Positions 30,582 to 42,080 are shown, counted from the first letter of the stretch. The stretch: 64,000 nt of DNA from Diplonema papillatum (GCA_030068145.1 JAPJBO010000029.1:532937-596936); one strand, 5' to 3'. Numbers and translations: made by a program. Notes: generated from the sequence alone by a model not told the origin.

Positions 30582-31155
30582 TTCTTTAGAAAAATGCACT
30601 TCCCCACTTCAAAACAAGAGAAAAAAGCAAAAAGAAATAGCCACCGGGAGGCTTCCGTTCGATTCGTCCCGAAAGTCACGGCCAAAACGATAGTGGGACG
30701 AACACTGCAACGCGGGAAAATACGTGCACTGCGTGTTCAAATTGCGATCAGGAATGAATATACTTGTGCTCGTCACCTAGACCAGCTCACCCAGTTTTGA
30801 TTGGCATGAGTTTGTCCGCAGGCCAGGAGGATGTGGTGCTCATTTAATGAACTCAATGCTCATTTGAGTCAACGACGTGAGGATGGCGGCTGACTCGCGA
30901 CGGCAGCGCAACTTGCATAGAACGTCCGTATTCTTCACAAAACCGCGTTGCACACGCTTTGCCCAGCCGTCCACTCCGTGCTTTTCATGTTACTTCACAA
31001 CACGCGGTCCCTCTCCTCTCGTCCTGTCCTCTCCCTTCTTTGCAATGTCTTTTCCTTGTTGCGCCCCGCCGAGCTCGCGACCCCTTCATTCTTTGTGGCC
31101 ACCCCCAGGTTGTTGCTTGTCCTGTTAGCTTCTACTTCTGCCGCAATCTCAGGCA

Positions 31156-31335
31156 ATGCCCAAATGGTGCACACGCGCTGACTACATGCAGGCGTCCGCA
31201 GAAAAGTACGCAGATGGCTTCCCCAAGATAGCCATTGTAGGCGGAGTTGTTGGCAGCTTTGCACACCTTCTTGCCCGCCGTAGTTCTGACGGTGCGGTGT
31301 TTTCAACACGAGGACCAGACGGACACGGGGGATAA
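31156..31335 (+). CDS. 59-residue small membrane-protein ORF
   Basis: ATG 31156 to TAA 31335. The frame has clean codon usage and reads MPKWCTRADYMQASAEKYAD, then a short hydrophobic helix IAIVGGVVGSFAHLLA (residues 25-40), then a hydrophilic tail. It resembles small mitochondrial inner-membrane subunits in layout, but I cannot name it. An acceptor-like ATCTCAG sits 3 nt before the ATG, so it could be the last exon of a longer gene. Confidence 0.4.
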   Translation: MPKWCTRADYMQASAEKYADGFPKIAIVGGVVGSFAHLLARRSSDGAVFSTRGPDGHGG

Positions 31336-32680
31336 AGAGGCGCGTACATGAAAGGAGAGAAGTGGCCAGGGGAGCAACATCCCTCTAGATTTGGCACAAT
31401 TGACTGTGTACCTGGGGAGAGGGGAGAACGTGCTCGGTTCAGTTTGCTCACACGATTATGTGCGCCCCAGCATGGTATTCACGGGGCGGGCTGTCGCAGG
31501 TTTCTCTTTCTGCCGTTCATTTATGCCTACTTTGTTCTACGTTTCGCAGCACGTGCCTTCCGGCTCCTTCCACCTTTCTTTTTCTTTGCGATGCCGAATT
31601 GGTGGTCGTGAGATCGGTGCGGCTTTACATCTGCATCTGCTCAATAAGTAGTTGGTCGTCATTCTGAAGTAGGGGTGATACCTATAAATCTATGGGCCAG
31701 AGTTGCGTGCGACGTGAAATGGCACACGGGGCGAGAAAGTAGTCGGTAGCGGCTTGTGCAGTCTATCGGCACATGCATTTTGTTGCTGCGGATCGTCCGT
31801 CATATCGTTCAACTGCAAGACCCTATATCCGGAAGTGTTTTTATCCCAGTTTCAATTCATGTTGGCACGCCCAGTATACGGTCCAACCTTATTGGTACCG
31901 ACACGTACGGTGTCAATAACCCCTGCTTCGGATGAACTCCCCTCCCCCCATCCCTTAATCTTCTTCACAAGACGACAGGTTCGTTCACAAACAATCGAAG
32001 GAGGCCACCCAATATGTTTTCAGTTCGGTTTGAGTCTCAACGAAAGCAAAACAAAAACTTACCGCATTTTTTTTCCATGAGGGATCGAAAGGGTTCTTGT
32101 TATAGAAGTGGTGAAGTAAAGAGGATCGAGAATCGCGAAGAAGTAGTGCGCAAGACGCAGCATGAAACCCGCACTGCTGCTGGTACAAATGAAATACGTA
32201 CTACGGTAGGGTATAATATTATCTGCGATACCGTAAAAGAACCCTTTGGGCGATGGTCACTCGGACTTTAAATCCCGTGTCCTCAAGCGAGCCTGATCCT
32301 GAACCGAGGCAAAGATGAGCGAGGAAAATACGCTGAAGATGCTTACTGTCTCGTCTTGTCAATGAAAGTTTCGAGCAGTTGATCAGTAAGCGAAACAGGG
32401 GGCCCGCCTGCATGTCCAAAAATAAACAGTGGAACGTCGCTTCCAGGCATTCGAACTGCAGACAAAGCATTTAAGAACCCACACCCAACTGTCAACCGGA
32501 GGCTTAAAGAGCGCCGGCTTTTTTACATGCAACAGCAACTTGCTGCAAGTCTCCAAAAAGAAAAAAACTTTCCTTTCTCTTAAGTCTGAAGCGCGTCACC
32601 AAAACTCCTTGCCAAACAAACGAAGGTCGCAAGACAGCAAACTGATCGTCCTGCGGGATCGACAGTAACACAAACATGCA
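31336..32680. other. No gene supported
   Basis: Only overlapping ORFs of 60-110 codons with no consistent bias on either strand. Poly-pyrimidine-rich. Confidence 0.35.
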
Positions 32681-32681
32681 T

Positions 32682-32880
32682 GCGCGTGGGGGGCCCAAGA
32701 CTAAATTCAAAGCGAATTTCTTCTTGGTGTCGGTCGCAACACTTACAAACGCTAGCCGTAGTTAAAGGGTATAAGCATACCTACTACCCTCATACTACCC
32801 GCCTCACAGCCTCAATAGTCAACCGGAGACCCTAAAGCACCGAACCTCTAAACCACACTAAAAGAAAGAAAAAAGAAAGA
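32682..32880 (+). repeat. Repeat family H, copy 2
   Basis: Matches 9595-9830: GGGGGGCCCAAGACTA, CTTGGTGTCGGTC, CGGAGACCCTAAAG, CACTAAAAG. It overlaps the 3' end of the minus-strand gene that follows. Confidence 0.5.
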
Positions 32881-33756
32881 GGCCGCCCTCACTGAGAGGA
32901 GGGATGTCATCAAGAAGGACGTAGCAATCGTCACAAAGGTGGGCAGAGTTCGGGTCCGTCCATTTCGACTCGTTCAGGCTTTCACGGAAAGATGCGTCCG
33001 CCGAGGCTGTTCGAGGACACCAGTGAACGCACCCCATCCCGCTTGATGTGGAAGTTATGCACCAGCAGGCCTGACTAGTCTGCAAAACAGAAATTCGCAT
33101 TCACTCTAAAAAGCACGCGCCGGAAACACAAAAAAGAAAGAAAAGACATGCAGCACATTTGATTCGACCCTGTACCATTCGTTTTTGACGCTCAAAGTTG
33201 ATGTGACCCGCGGTGCTCTAGTTTAGTACCACCCACGCACGCAGCGGGTTAAACACGCTTTTGTGAAGTTCAAACAATGAAGCCTGGGGCGACTCGAATA
33301 ATAATTTGAACGTTGTGCGTTATTTCCGGTATTTTGGATATTCATGCATGTTGGAAAGGCCCCCCTTCCCTTCCGAGAAACAGAGGCAGTCCCTGATAGG
33401 TTCAATCTTTACTTCCTCTTCTTTTTTGTTGCCTCATTAATTTGCTTCGAAGAAGAATTGATGCTCAGCGCCCTGCCTGAACATCGAACTCACATTTCCC
33501 CCGCTTGTTAAAATAAATCCCGTTCGGAGTTGGTGTTGGACGGTCGCCGTCGGGAGTGTGAATGACGTTACGAAATAGTCGAACACGCGTACGTGGGCAA
33601 CTGGGGCTTTGAAGCTCGTAGTACTTTGCAACACGGGCTACCCATTGGCCGTTGTGTTGTTGCGCATCAAAATACGTGGACAGGCCACACGGGCAGTGGT
33701 GCGTTGAAGCCTGAAGCTTCAGCAAAATACGACACGCAGGACATTGCAAAAATGGA
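32858..33756 (-). CDS. Zinc-binding-like protein on the minus strand (exons 33756-33494 and 33006-32858)
   Basis: The upstream exon has strong codon bias. It starts with a C-P-A-C ... H-H-C-P-C cluster (QCPACRILLKLQASTHHCPC) and runs about 88 codons to AAAT/GTGAGT (phase 1). The downstream exon begins after CTCGAACAG with matching phase and carries an H-L-C-D-D-C cluster (NSAHLCDDCYVLLDDIPP) near the end. A GTGAGG just after that could be another donor before a pyrimidine-rich TTTCTTTTAG. The paired Cys/His clusters suggest a zinc-stabilised fold. Family not recognised; exon 5' limits are inferred. Confidence 0.5.
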
Positions 33757-34140
33757 CTTGCCAATTAGAATAAGCTGTAGCAGTAGGACATGCGTGCGTA
33801 TCCCTTCCCAGCTTTCTGAAAAGTCTGTCCCCCCACTCCACTCCAACTCAATTGGTGTGCGCTAGTTAAGGAAAACAAGAGTACATAGCTTCTGCTTGTC
33901 CTTTTTCAGGTTCGTTATGTTCTCGTCTCCCCCGTGGACGCGCCTTCGTTCATTTAGTGCAAATAATAATAAGATGTTTGCTTGGCAATCATCTCGAAAA
34001 TACTCGGAGGCGCCGTCCGGCGATCATTTCGAAGGCGGCGGGAGATAGATAGGGCAATCACGAATCGGGGTTTCGTAGGTGAACGATTGCATGCTTGGGT
34101 TTACAGCAGACACTCATTTTCCCTTTTGTGTTTCGCAACG

Positions 34141-34745
34141 ATGGCGGCCTCCTCAGGCGCTTCTTGCTCGGCAGGAAGCAGAAAGTGTGAACATGTCGAA
34201 GCACAGGGCAGATCCACAGTCATCATTTACTGCTCTCCACATCGGGATCCATACTGCGAAGCAAACAACTATGGGTAAGAGAAGCAGAAGGAGATTGCTG
34301 CCCCACATGAAGTCAAGATTCCTGCCTCGTTTAGTATTCCGACAGGTACTAAAACTTGTCCAACCCGTTGCTAACCCGAGGAAACATCGTATATTCACTC
34401 CTCGCTTGCCCACCCACCGTTGCCCTGTTTGCAAGTCCAGTGTCCCGAAGCGTCGTGACCTTTGTTGCTTGAGGTTTCTGGCTTTGTTTTGCATCATCAT
34501 CGTTGTTGCATCACGCGTAGCGAGAGCGAGGCAGCAGGTGCAAGAAGAAGAGTATCGGTTCAAAGGTCAACATCATTTGATTGACGGCGGAACGTTGCAA
34601 ATCGGGATCTCTATCGCAGGGATGGAGTAACAAGTGTACGCGGCCGCGTATCGTAACCGTCAGTGCGCTACCTGGAGACCAGAAAGACGAACAAGAGCTG
34701 TACAACAGTACGCCAAAACTGCGACAATATTCCGATGGATTGTGA
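34141..34745 (+). CDS. Small single-pass membrane protein, three exons (34141-34274, 34441-34537, 34620-34745)
   Basis: ATG 34141 opens MAASSGASCSAGSRKCEHVE and onward to TATGG/GTAAGA (phase 2). The acceptor TTTGCAAGTCCAG follows a pyrimidine-rich tract. Exon 2 encodes a helix FLALFCIIIVVASRV and ends at CAGCAG/GTGCAA (phase 0). An 82-nt intron ends CTCTATCGCAG, and exon 3 (GWSNKCTRPRIVTVSALPGD and onward) stops at 34745. Total about 118 residues. All phases agree. The antisense strand is also partly open. Function unknown. Confidence 0.45.
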
Positions 34746-34944
34746 TATACCCCGCCAACTCAAAGATGACGGTGCCTGGGGCTGAAAATGGGCAGTGCAG
34801 AGTACCGAAGACCTCTTGCGTGCCATCAGTTTACTTCGATTTGACTCGTTTCCCCCCTCCTCTTTTTTCTTCTCCTCTGCAACTATACGCATATTTTTGA
34901 ATCCCCGTGAAAATAATTAACAACTTCTCTTGAGTACTTACAAG

Positions 34945-35049
34945 CTTGCCCGCAACGTCTTTGGAAGACGTAGGGGCTTTGGCGTACAGGTTGAAGTGAA
35001 AGAAGTGACGGAAAAGCAAGAACGACCCAACACCGACGAAGAACCATGA
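34945..35049 (+). CDS. Terminal exon, unrecognised
   Basis: After TTGAGTACTTACAAG the frame LARNVFGRRRGFGVQVEVKE and onward, ending NTDEEP, stops at 35049 with good codon character. Upstream exons not identified; a candidate first exon lies at about 34768-34830. Confidence 0.35.
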   Translation, partial: LARNVFGRRRGFGVQVEVKEVTEKQERPNTDEEP

Positions 35050-35210
35050 CCTTGCTAAACCACCTTGTACTTAGACACCTGACCTCTGATCTATTTTTTT
35101 CAGTCAATCGGAGACTTTAAAATACCTTCACAATTCATTACCGACGGTCCCAATCGCAATTCTCCAGAACTTCTGACACCCAGCCTGTGTGTATTTTTGT
35201 ACTTACACAG

Positions 35211-35288
35211 AAAGGCCTGAAAGAAGACGCTGAGCGTGAGTTAAATGCAGCAGTCTATCAAATATGTTGTCGACAACGAAAGTTATAA
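35211..35288 (+). CDS. Short terminal exon candidate
   Basis: After TTTTTGTACTTACACAG comes KGLKEDAERELNAAVYQICC and a basic end, with stop at 35288. The helical, charged pattern and strong acceptor are the only support. Confidence 0.25.
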   Translation, partial: KGLKEDAERELNAAVYQICCRQRKL

Positions 35289-35579
35289 TGAAAAGGAAAA
35301 ACACACAGCGTTGCCGCATTTATCCCATGAATATTTGTCACTTCACTCAGCGACAGGAACCCCGAACATGAGAGGGGCGCACCTTATGCGGCTGGTGTTC
35401 TCTTGTTCGGAGGATTTTGGAGAATGGGGAAGGAATGTTCATAGAGAAGGCCAGCAGTCTGACTCTCGCTATCGCACTGTGCTGCGCTCTGTGTGCTGCG
35501 GGTGATGCTACGTAGCTATACAGCTGTAGGTGGTATGTGTATACCATCGTACTGCGTGTAGCAGCGTAGCAGTACACCG

Positions 35580-37290
35580 AGGTGCTATGCATACGAGGTG
35601 TGTATACACAACCACGAGGACGCAGTAGCAGCTGTGGTGCTAGTAGCAGTACATACCATACGTAGTATGGTGTGATCCACCCTGGAGTTTTTCCGGGTTT
35701 GTGCCGGGTTTGTGCCGGGTTTGTACCGGGGGGGGGGGTCCGGGTTTTTTATTTTTGTCTCCCCAGCACCCGCTAGCACCCTTGGTCGTGGAGATTTCAG
35801 GCTTCGCGGTGGATTTTGCCACGTTTCATGATCGTCTGGTGCTCGTGGGGGTTTGTCCCGCACTTTGCGGTCCCTCGCCCTTCTGTCATAATCAGCCTAC
35901 GGGCTTCGGTATCGTGTATATTTTGTCGGTTTGAGGCCCCTTCCGTAGCTTGGAAAACGGAAAGAGAAGCAAGCATCTCCATCGATTCAGAACGAGGGAC
36001 AGAAGTTCCCACGCTCAACCCGCTCGGCTGTGCCATCGGAACAGAAGTCGGCAACAAGCGGTTCGGACGGGCGGGTTCCCCGCCCATCAAGTACAACCGG
36101 TTTTCCCTCTCGCCTGATGGCCTGAGCAGACTGCTACCTTTGGTTCTGCATCCTTTCAAACTGTGGCTGACCAAGCCGCTGTTTGAGCTCTGCAGGGGTT
36201 TCGATGCACTCCAAAATGCGGGTACCAACAACCCCGGCAGCTGGGAGGAATGGCTACCGAGCATGGGTGCGTGGCGTTCGTGGACGCGCAACTGCATGCA
36301 AACAAGCGTCACGCAATTAGCAGAGACAGGTCACCACTCGTTCTGCAGTGGAGTTAGCATTAGCTCAATGTGTCGGGAGCAGTAGTTGTCGACTGAAAAG
36401 TACCGCGGATGCAGAACATCGATGCAGACGATGATGCCGCAAATGCAGCTTTCTGCGAGCAGGCAAGATGGCAAGCGAGAGAGCGTGCCGTACCCCAGGC
36501 AGGTCGCTCGAAAACGGCGACCCGAAATGGAAAATTCACCCCCAGGAACAATACCCAGCGGACTGGAAGCGCAGGCAGGCCCGGATGGAAGCATGAGGTG
36601 AAGCAGATGGGACAGAGGAGCGGAAAAACGGGGCCGCACCAGTGGCAGACCCGGACGTTGGGGTTAAACAATCGAAGAAGAAGTGTAAAGACGAGGAAAC
36701 ACCGACTCGGGCACACCGGCCGAGAACAGCCAATCATGGAACCCAGGCTACGGCGCGGTGGTGAAGTAACGAAGCTCGCTCGCTAGCATCCGGCAAGAGC
36801 CAGCATGACACATGAATTTGGAATTGATGCTTCATTTGGAAACAGCGAGGGCAGAGGGTTAATCTGCTTGTACTAGGCTCCTCGGTTCCCGTAGTATCGG
36901 GGGAGTTTGAGGCAATTGCTGGCTGGTGGTCGGTTGTAGTCCGTTGCGTCAAGCACAACCGGGCTTGCCCTCTGGAGGCTTTGGAAAATAGTGGTTCCTG
37001 TCTGTCAGAGATGTGCATTCAGCGCTGCAATGGCAAAGCATTCCAGGTACCTTCTGCGGTGGACCTACATATTAATTGGTGTTGGTTTTTACTCGACAGG
37101 ACCGTGGTGCCGTCGGTTTAGCTTGATTGCAGCGATCACCTGCCATAACCTGAAGGGGTAGTGCAAAATAAAAAATCGGACCCCCCTTGAGTTTTTCCGG
37201 GTTTGTGCCGGGTTTGTGCCGGGTTTGCACCGGGCATATGGATCACACCATAGTAGGATGCTATGCATCTACCGTAGGTGTATAAGATTG
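35580..37290. mobile_element. Segment bounded by inverted repeats, probable decayed transposon
   Basis: The left flank (35660-35760) and right flank (37160-37255) are inverted relative to each other in two blocks: TATGGTGTGATCCA on the outside and GGGGTCCG-TTTTTTATTTT on the inside. Between them sits a block of about 50 bp (GAGTTTTTCCGGGTTTGTGC, then further GTGCCGGGTTT units) in the same orientation on both sides. The left outer part is rich in GTATAC/CATACG palindromes. The interior holds degenerate coding sequence (see the pseudogene entry). Confidence 0.5.
35816..36785 (+). pseudogene. Degenerate coding sequence in three frames
   Basis: Protein-like stretches occur in frame 2 (about 35990-36330: GRAGSPPIKYNRFSLSPDGL, then WEEWLPSMGAWRSW), frame 1 (36409-36500: NIDADDDAANAAFCEQARWQ) and frame 0 (about 36500-36760: DPKWKIHPQEQYPADWKRRQ, then after a TGA at 36594, KQSKKKCKDEETPTRA). 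One frame change and one in-frame TGA separate otherwise codon-like text, so this is most likely a decayed element gene. Family not recognised. Confidence 0.35.
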
Positions 37291-37707
37291 GAAGCCTTTT
37301 GAGCCTAGCTATGAGGATTCGGCGGGTGCGTTCGAATGAGGAAACGAGCACTCCGCAAAACGAGTCTCCCGGTCCAGGCAGCGTCTTTCCTGCAAGAGCT
37401 CAGAGCAGTGTGAGCGGCACAAGAGCTACCAAAGCTGCGTGCGCTTGCAGCGAACTGTCTTTTTTCAGCACGAACAATTTTGCCCGTCTACGTACTGTGC
37501 AGGCGGAAAAGACGTAGACGTGTTTTGGTAGTCCATCAGAGTTCCTAGCCTGAAAATGAAACAGGGTAAATACAAGTGGGAAATGGATCAACCGGCACGC
37601 ACAAATTCTTCAGCACATACTGCACCGTTCATTGTTTTTGCAGCTTTCCAAAGGCGGCCGCATGCCGTATTATCTCTGCCGCCGCAGTATCCACCCCCCC
37701 CCCTCCC

Positions 37708-38062
37708 GGGCCTTCTCCCCGTGACGGATTCGTCTGTGCTCTAGTAGCACGGGTGGTCCTGGCTGTGACGAGCTACGAACAGCCGCCTGACAAACCAGAC
37801 TCACACCGCTGTCCTGTCAGCAGACACTCAGGTTCCGCGCTGATGATGGTCCGCCTTATGTGTCCGTGGCTTAAAGGACCGAAACACGGCGCAGACGGGA
37901 CCAGTGCGGTGTTGAGCACAGACCCATTCCAAGCACGTTCTTGCAGACCCCCCCCCCCTCCTGCCCTCCCTTGTCCGTGGTTTAAAGGACCGGAGCACGG
38001 TGCAGATGGGACCAGTACAGTGTTGAGCACATAAACCATTCCAAGCATGTTCTTGCAATCCC
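37708..38062 (+). repeat. Repeat family C, copy plus partial tandem copy
   Basis: The full short form (37708-37950) is almost identical to 20527-20768. A second partial copy (37970-38062) starts at CCGTGG and ends GCATGTTCTTGCAATCC. Both are followed by a C run and CTCCTGCCCTCCCTTG, i.e. a small local duplication. Confidence 0.8.
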
Positions 38063-38842
38063 CCCTCCTGCCCTCCCTTGTTGTCTTCTTGTGTCGCGTC
38101 TTTTTAATCTTGCCTGCCGACCATTCCAGTCTGTGTGGCGAGTGAGTAAATTCTGTGTGCAGCCTGCCTCTTGAATCTTTGTTGCAAGTATTCGCCATGA
38201 AATTAAACTGACGCAAGTATGCGTCGCTCATGCGCATGAAACTCTTCGACTTCACTGTCGGGATGCGTCTTCCTGATACGGGCTCTCTCTTCATCGTAGA
38301 CCGACGTGTCTCACGTGACCTGTTGGTATATATACCGTTGGACAGTTCTGCTTGTCTAGGACATGCAGAGGTAGCATCGGGGATCAGTCATAAAGAATGT
38401 TGCGGTGACCGCTTGGCACTGTACAAGCCAGTTAGTCCCTCTGAAACTTTTCTATCATCGTCGTCCCTTGCGTATGCAGCGAGACCAAAGGAACGCCACA
38501 ACTGGCAGGGTGGCGTCTCAGTAGAGAAGGATGAAATTATTGCGACCGTTCATTGCAACCTAATTACGATGCGTGTCACCCGCACCCATTGTCGGGCACT
38601 GGTGTGCGTTCCACACACGTCGATGGTGTGCAGATCTCCCGAGTCCATGTTCAACTTGCGTGTTCTTCACACGTCATTCACCAATCCGCAGGCTTCATTC
38701 TGGGCTTGACACATCATTAAAACACCCAAAGAAACCCTGGACATTTCACGAAGGCCTCAAACACCATCAATCGAATAGCGCTCCGTTTCCCGTGTGCGAA
38801 GAGGAAAAGACAAGCTGCTGTAACATCCGCTCGCCTGCAGCG

Positions 38843-40344
38843 ATGCCTATATTGTGCTCTGCTGAAACTTATTTCTGCTGCCAAACAACGACTCGACTGC
38901 AGTGTCCGAACGGCGTCACGTGTGCACGTATTCACCTTGACGAGCTCGCCGATTGCGACAGCTCCCAACTAATCGGTCAAATTCCGGAATGTCTGGTCTT
39001 CAAGTTCAGATGCAGGTATGTCTTGTACACAAAGTACGTGCGCTCGGCTAAAGACCGGCGCGGGGCGAGACTGAAAGTTCGGGAACCAGTATAGTTCGGG
39101 CGAAGCTAAGTTCTGGTGAAGCTCAGTTCGGATGACGCTAAGTTCGGGCGAAGCTAAGTTCTGGTGAAGCAAAGTTCGGGTTCTGGTGATGCTGAGTTCG
39201 GCGTGTACTACGGTGTAGCAAATTTGGCCTGTGATAGTACCCGCCCCCGACTCCGTTTCCCGGGGAGACCTAAATACCGCGAGATACTGAGAAACTCCGC
39301 AAAACCCCCAAATTTCGGGCACATTAGGCCCCGAAACGCAACAAACCTCGAAAACAATCTCACAATGCACTTCGTCCGTGAGGGCGGCCTGCGTCTTCGA
39401 GCGTGGCGCTACCTGACGACACGAAGGCAAGGCTACTCGGGTATCGAGAGGGGGTGGATGTGCGCCTGCTGAACAGACTGTGACAGAACCGCGCGACGGG
39501 GAACAGGCTCAGCTTTGCAATCCGCAAATGCATCGCAGGAGCGGTGTACTCCGTGTCTCCAAAAAAGTTGGCCCACATCAAGGCTTCTAAAAGGCCAGTG
39601 CCTCCAGAAAGGTTAGCCCACATCAAGGCTTCTAAAGGCCAGTGCCTCCAGAAAAGTTGGCCCACATCAAGGCTTCTAAAGGCCGGTCTCTCCAGAAAAG
39701 CTGGCCCACATCAAGGCTTCTGAAGGCCAGTCCCTCCAGAAAAGTTGGCCCACATCAAGGCTTCTAAAGGCCAGTGCCTCCAGAAAAGTTGCCCCACATC
39801 AAGGCTCCTAAAGGCCAGTGCCTCCAGAAAAATTGGCCGGAGACTTTACGACAGTGAAAACCGAAACCGCAGGGTCGACGAGCTGCATGGGGAAATCGGC
39901 AATCGCGGAGTCAACGTTTTGTGCGACGCCCTCAGCAAACACGTCAACATGCACCGTAAAACGCACCGCGAGATCCTGCCGCTGGTGCTGATGGTGGCGA
40001 GTTCGATGCTGTTCCTGCCGGCGCGGACACTGTCCCTGAACGTGCGGAGGTGCATCCAGGTCATCCTCCGCTTCTCGCTGGCCGACGTTCCGCCGTTGCC
40101 GGCGAAAAAGTCCTGGCAGTCGCGCGTTGTGGCGTCGGTACCTTTCGAACGCACGTCGAATTCGAGCGACGAAACGACGGGCTTGAAGTCGACAAGCGTC
40201 TCGTCGCAGGACGGCGATGGAGTCGCCTGCGTTCCATCCCGTGGGGCAAGGAAGGCCGTGGAGCCGAAGAGGAAGAGAAAGAACAAAAAGAGCATCGCCG
40301 ACACCGGACTCCGCGCTGGCGCCGGCCTAGCCACTGACCAGTAG
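38843..40344 (+). CDS. CCCH zinc-finger protein with membrane-like C-terminal region (exons 38843-39015 and 39855-40344)
   Basis: The first exon from ATG 38843 has a canonical CCCH finger, C12-x8-C21-x5-C27-x3-H31 (FCCQTTTRLQCPNGVTCARI then H). It ends at GATGCAG/GTATGT in phase 2. The intron of about 840 bp contains an element E fragment and a 44-bp minisatellite. Two acceptors (ACGACAG before 39855, CCGCAG before 39873) both fit phase 2. The second exon has strong codon bias, a hydrophobic stretch ILPLVLMVASSMLFL, and a Lys/Arg-rich tail PKRKRKNKKS. CCCH fingers of this spacing bind RNA. About 220 residues in all. An acceptor-like CTGCAG just before the ATG leaves room for upstream exons. 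The antisense frame over exon 2 is open too. Confidence 0.5.
39066..39362 (-). repeat. Element E fragment (3' half), inside intron
   Basis: Reverse-orientation CGAGACTG end, a short satellite block, then the ACTGAGAAACTCCGCAAA block of element E. The tRNA-like part is missing. Lies in the intron of the CCCH gene. Confidence 0.65.
39557..39840 (+). repeat. 44-bp minisatellite, about 6 copies, at an intron end
   Basis: The unit contains AAAAGTTGGCCCACATCAAG and GCTTCTAAAGGCCAGTGCCT. The last partial unit ends within about 15 bp of the predicted 3' splice site at 39854. Confidence 0.9.
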
Positions 40345-42080
40345 CCACTTGACACACACACACACCCTCGGGGTGCCGTTCTCCAGGCAACTTCTTCTTC
40401 TCGTAGACCAGGTTTGCTAGAACAAGAGGCATGCGAGTACAGACGGAACCCACTGACCAACCAGCAGGGACTACCCCGGTACCCCACGCGCTGTTACCGG
40501 TTTCATTCTTAAAGCGCAGGCGCTGCGTTGCGCACAGTCACGACAGCACAACAAAAGTCACCAGCTCCCCCTGTCTTTCCCCCTTCACAACAACCGAACA
40601 CCGTGAATAGATTAAAGAAGAACGCGCGTGCTTCCCACACCACCTCCAAAAGTATCGAAAAAAAGTTCACTCTAAAAAGTGACCGCTGAGCACAAGAAAC
40701 ACTGTCAAAAAAATGGACCGGCACACCAGCTGTTACTACTTTCGGCGGATGCCCATGGCCCATGAGGACAGAAGGACAGACAGGCAATGAAACAAGTGCG
40801 TTTGGAATATGTCCCAGATCAGGTTCCCGGTGTTACTATTACAAAGACACGCCAATAGCCTCCTCATTATATTGGATTTTACACGGTTTTACTTGCGAAA
40901 GAACTGCGTAGTTTTGGTTTATTCTTGAACGTCTGATGCTTCTAGAGATGCTGAGTGGTCAGACTCCTGGGATGGGGCTACAGCAGACATCGCCAACTCA
41001 GTCAAATCGTTTTGAGTTCATCTGGGGAAAAACGTAAAGATCGGCGATCGGTGACTGGGTTTTCTACTCTTGTTGAAATATGGCCAATGACAAATGGAGA
41101 CCCGCATTTGCCTGATCAGAGCTCATAAGATTCTGAAAAAGATTGCCTGCGTTCCGTTGCAATGTACGAAAGGCTTTGTGTGAGATCTGCAATGTGACCG
41201 AGGGGAAATACCATACACGACTTAACAACGCTAAGCATCTGTCGTGCGACGGATAAGATTTTACGTCCTGTAAGTATGCTGTACAATACTTCGTTGACCA
41301 GATACTCGCAAAAGCGTATTTGAGTACCTTTTTGAAGAAATGTAAAAACGGGGTTTTGCCATCTTTGTGTATGCTTTCGGTCGTCTTCTTAACCATGGTA
41401 AAGAAAAGCCGCTTGAAACTGCGGGGTCGAATTTTTAAAAGTATTCCGAGAAATTGTCAAGCCGGTGTTTTAGAGTTTCCGGTTGACCGCACAGTGAAGA
41501 AGAAGGGGAGGTGTATTGCTCGTGTCGGGTGATTTCTCACTTCGTCATGGAACCGGACTGGGTGTTCCGTACTGTCACGTCCAAAGCCCCTGAACCAATC
41601 TTCCACTTCTCGACCAGGCTAGACTATTTTTTGAGTGTTTTGAAATTGTCAGCGCGACGAGGCAGCGACTACTGTGTTTCCAGCAGAGGGAAGCGTATCT
41701 TCAGGGAGGTGTTTTCCTCTCGAAGAAGCGAGTCGCTAAAAGGTCATCACCAGAAGAGACACGAAGCCAGGACCCAGAAAACCTTTCCTGGACCGTGGCT
41801 TCGTGTCTCTTTTCAAGTGCAATTCTCCCACCCGAGGCCACGCGTCTTTGCACCAAAGCCCCCACACTGCACTGCTGTTCGGCAAAGAGTTCTTGGTTTT
41901 ATGATATGGCAAATTAGAAGCAGAGAAAGGTTGGACCTGGCGAGTCTTCACAAGACTTGGCTGCCACCACGATCGCATTGCGGCTTCAGAAAAGAATGGC
42001 GTATTGCTAAACCAATGCTGTCCGGTTTGGAAAAAAGAAAAGGATTGAGCCAATTCACCTACCCCCCCTGAAAGCGACTT
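40345..42080. other. Stretch without a supported gene
   Basis: A (CA)n tract follows the CCCH gene. A perfect 16-bp inverted repeat (AAGAGACACGAAGCCA, 41754-41769 / 41796-41811) can form a hairpin with a 26-nt loop. A 186-codon ORF (41511-42071) crosses it and is not convincing. Confidence 0.4.

Noticed and set aside
39846-40487. 213-codon minus-strand ORF with a signal-peptide-like segment
   Set aside because: The plus frame fits the upstream exon's splice phase and has a more natural composition; noted as an alternative only.
41511-42071. Upstream endonuclease part of the LINE
   Set aside because: The frame shows no APE motifs and is separated from the LINE by the 10-bp repeat; the LINE is truncated.
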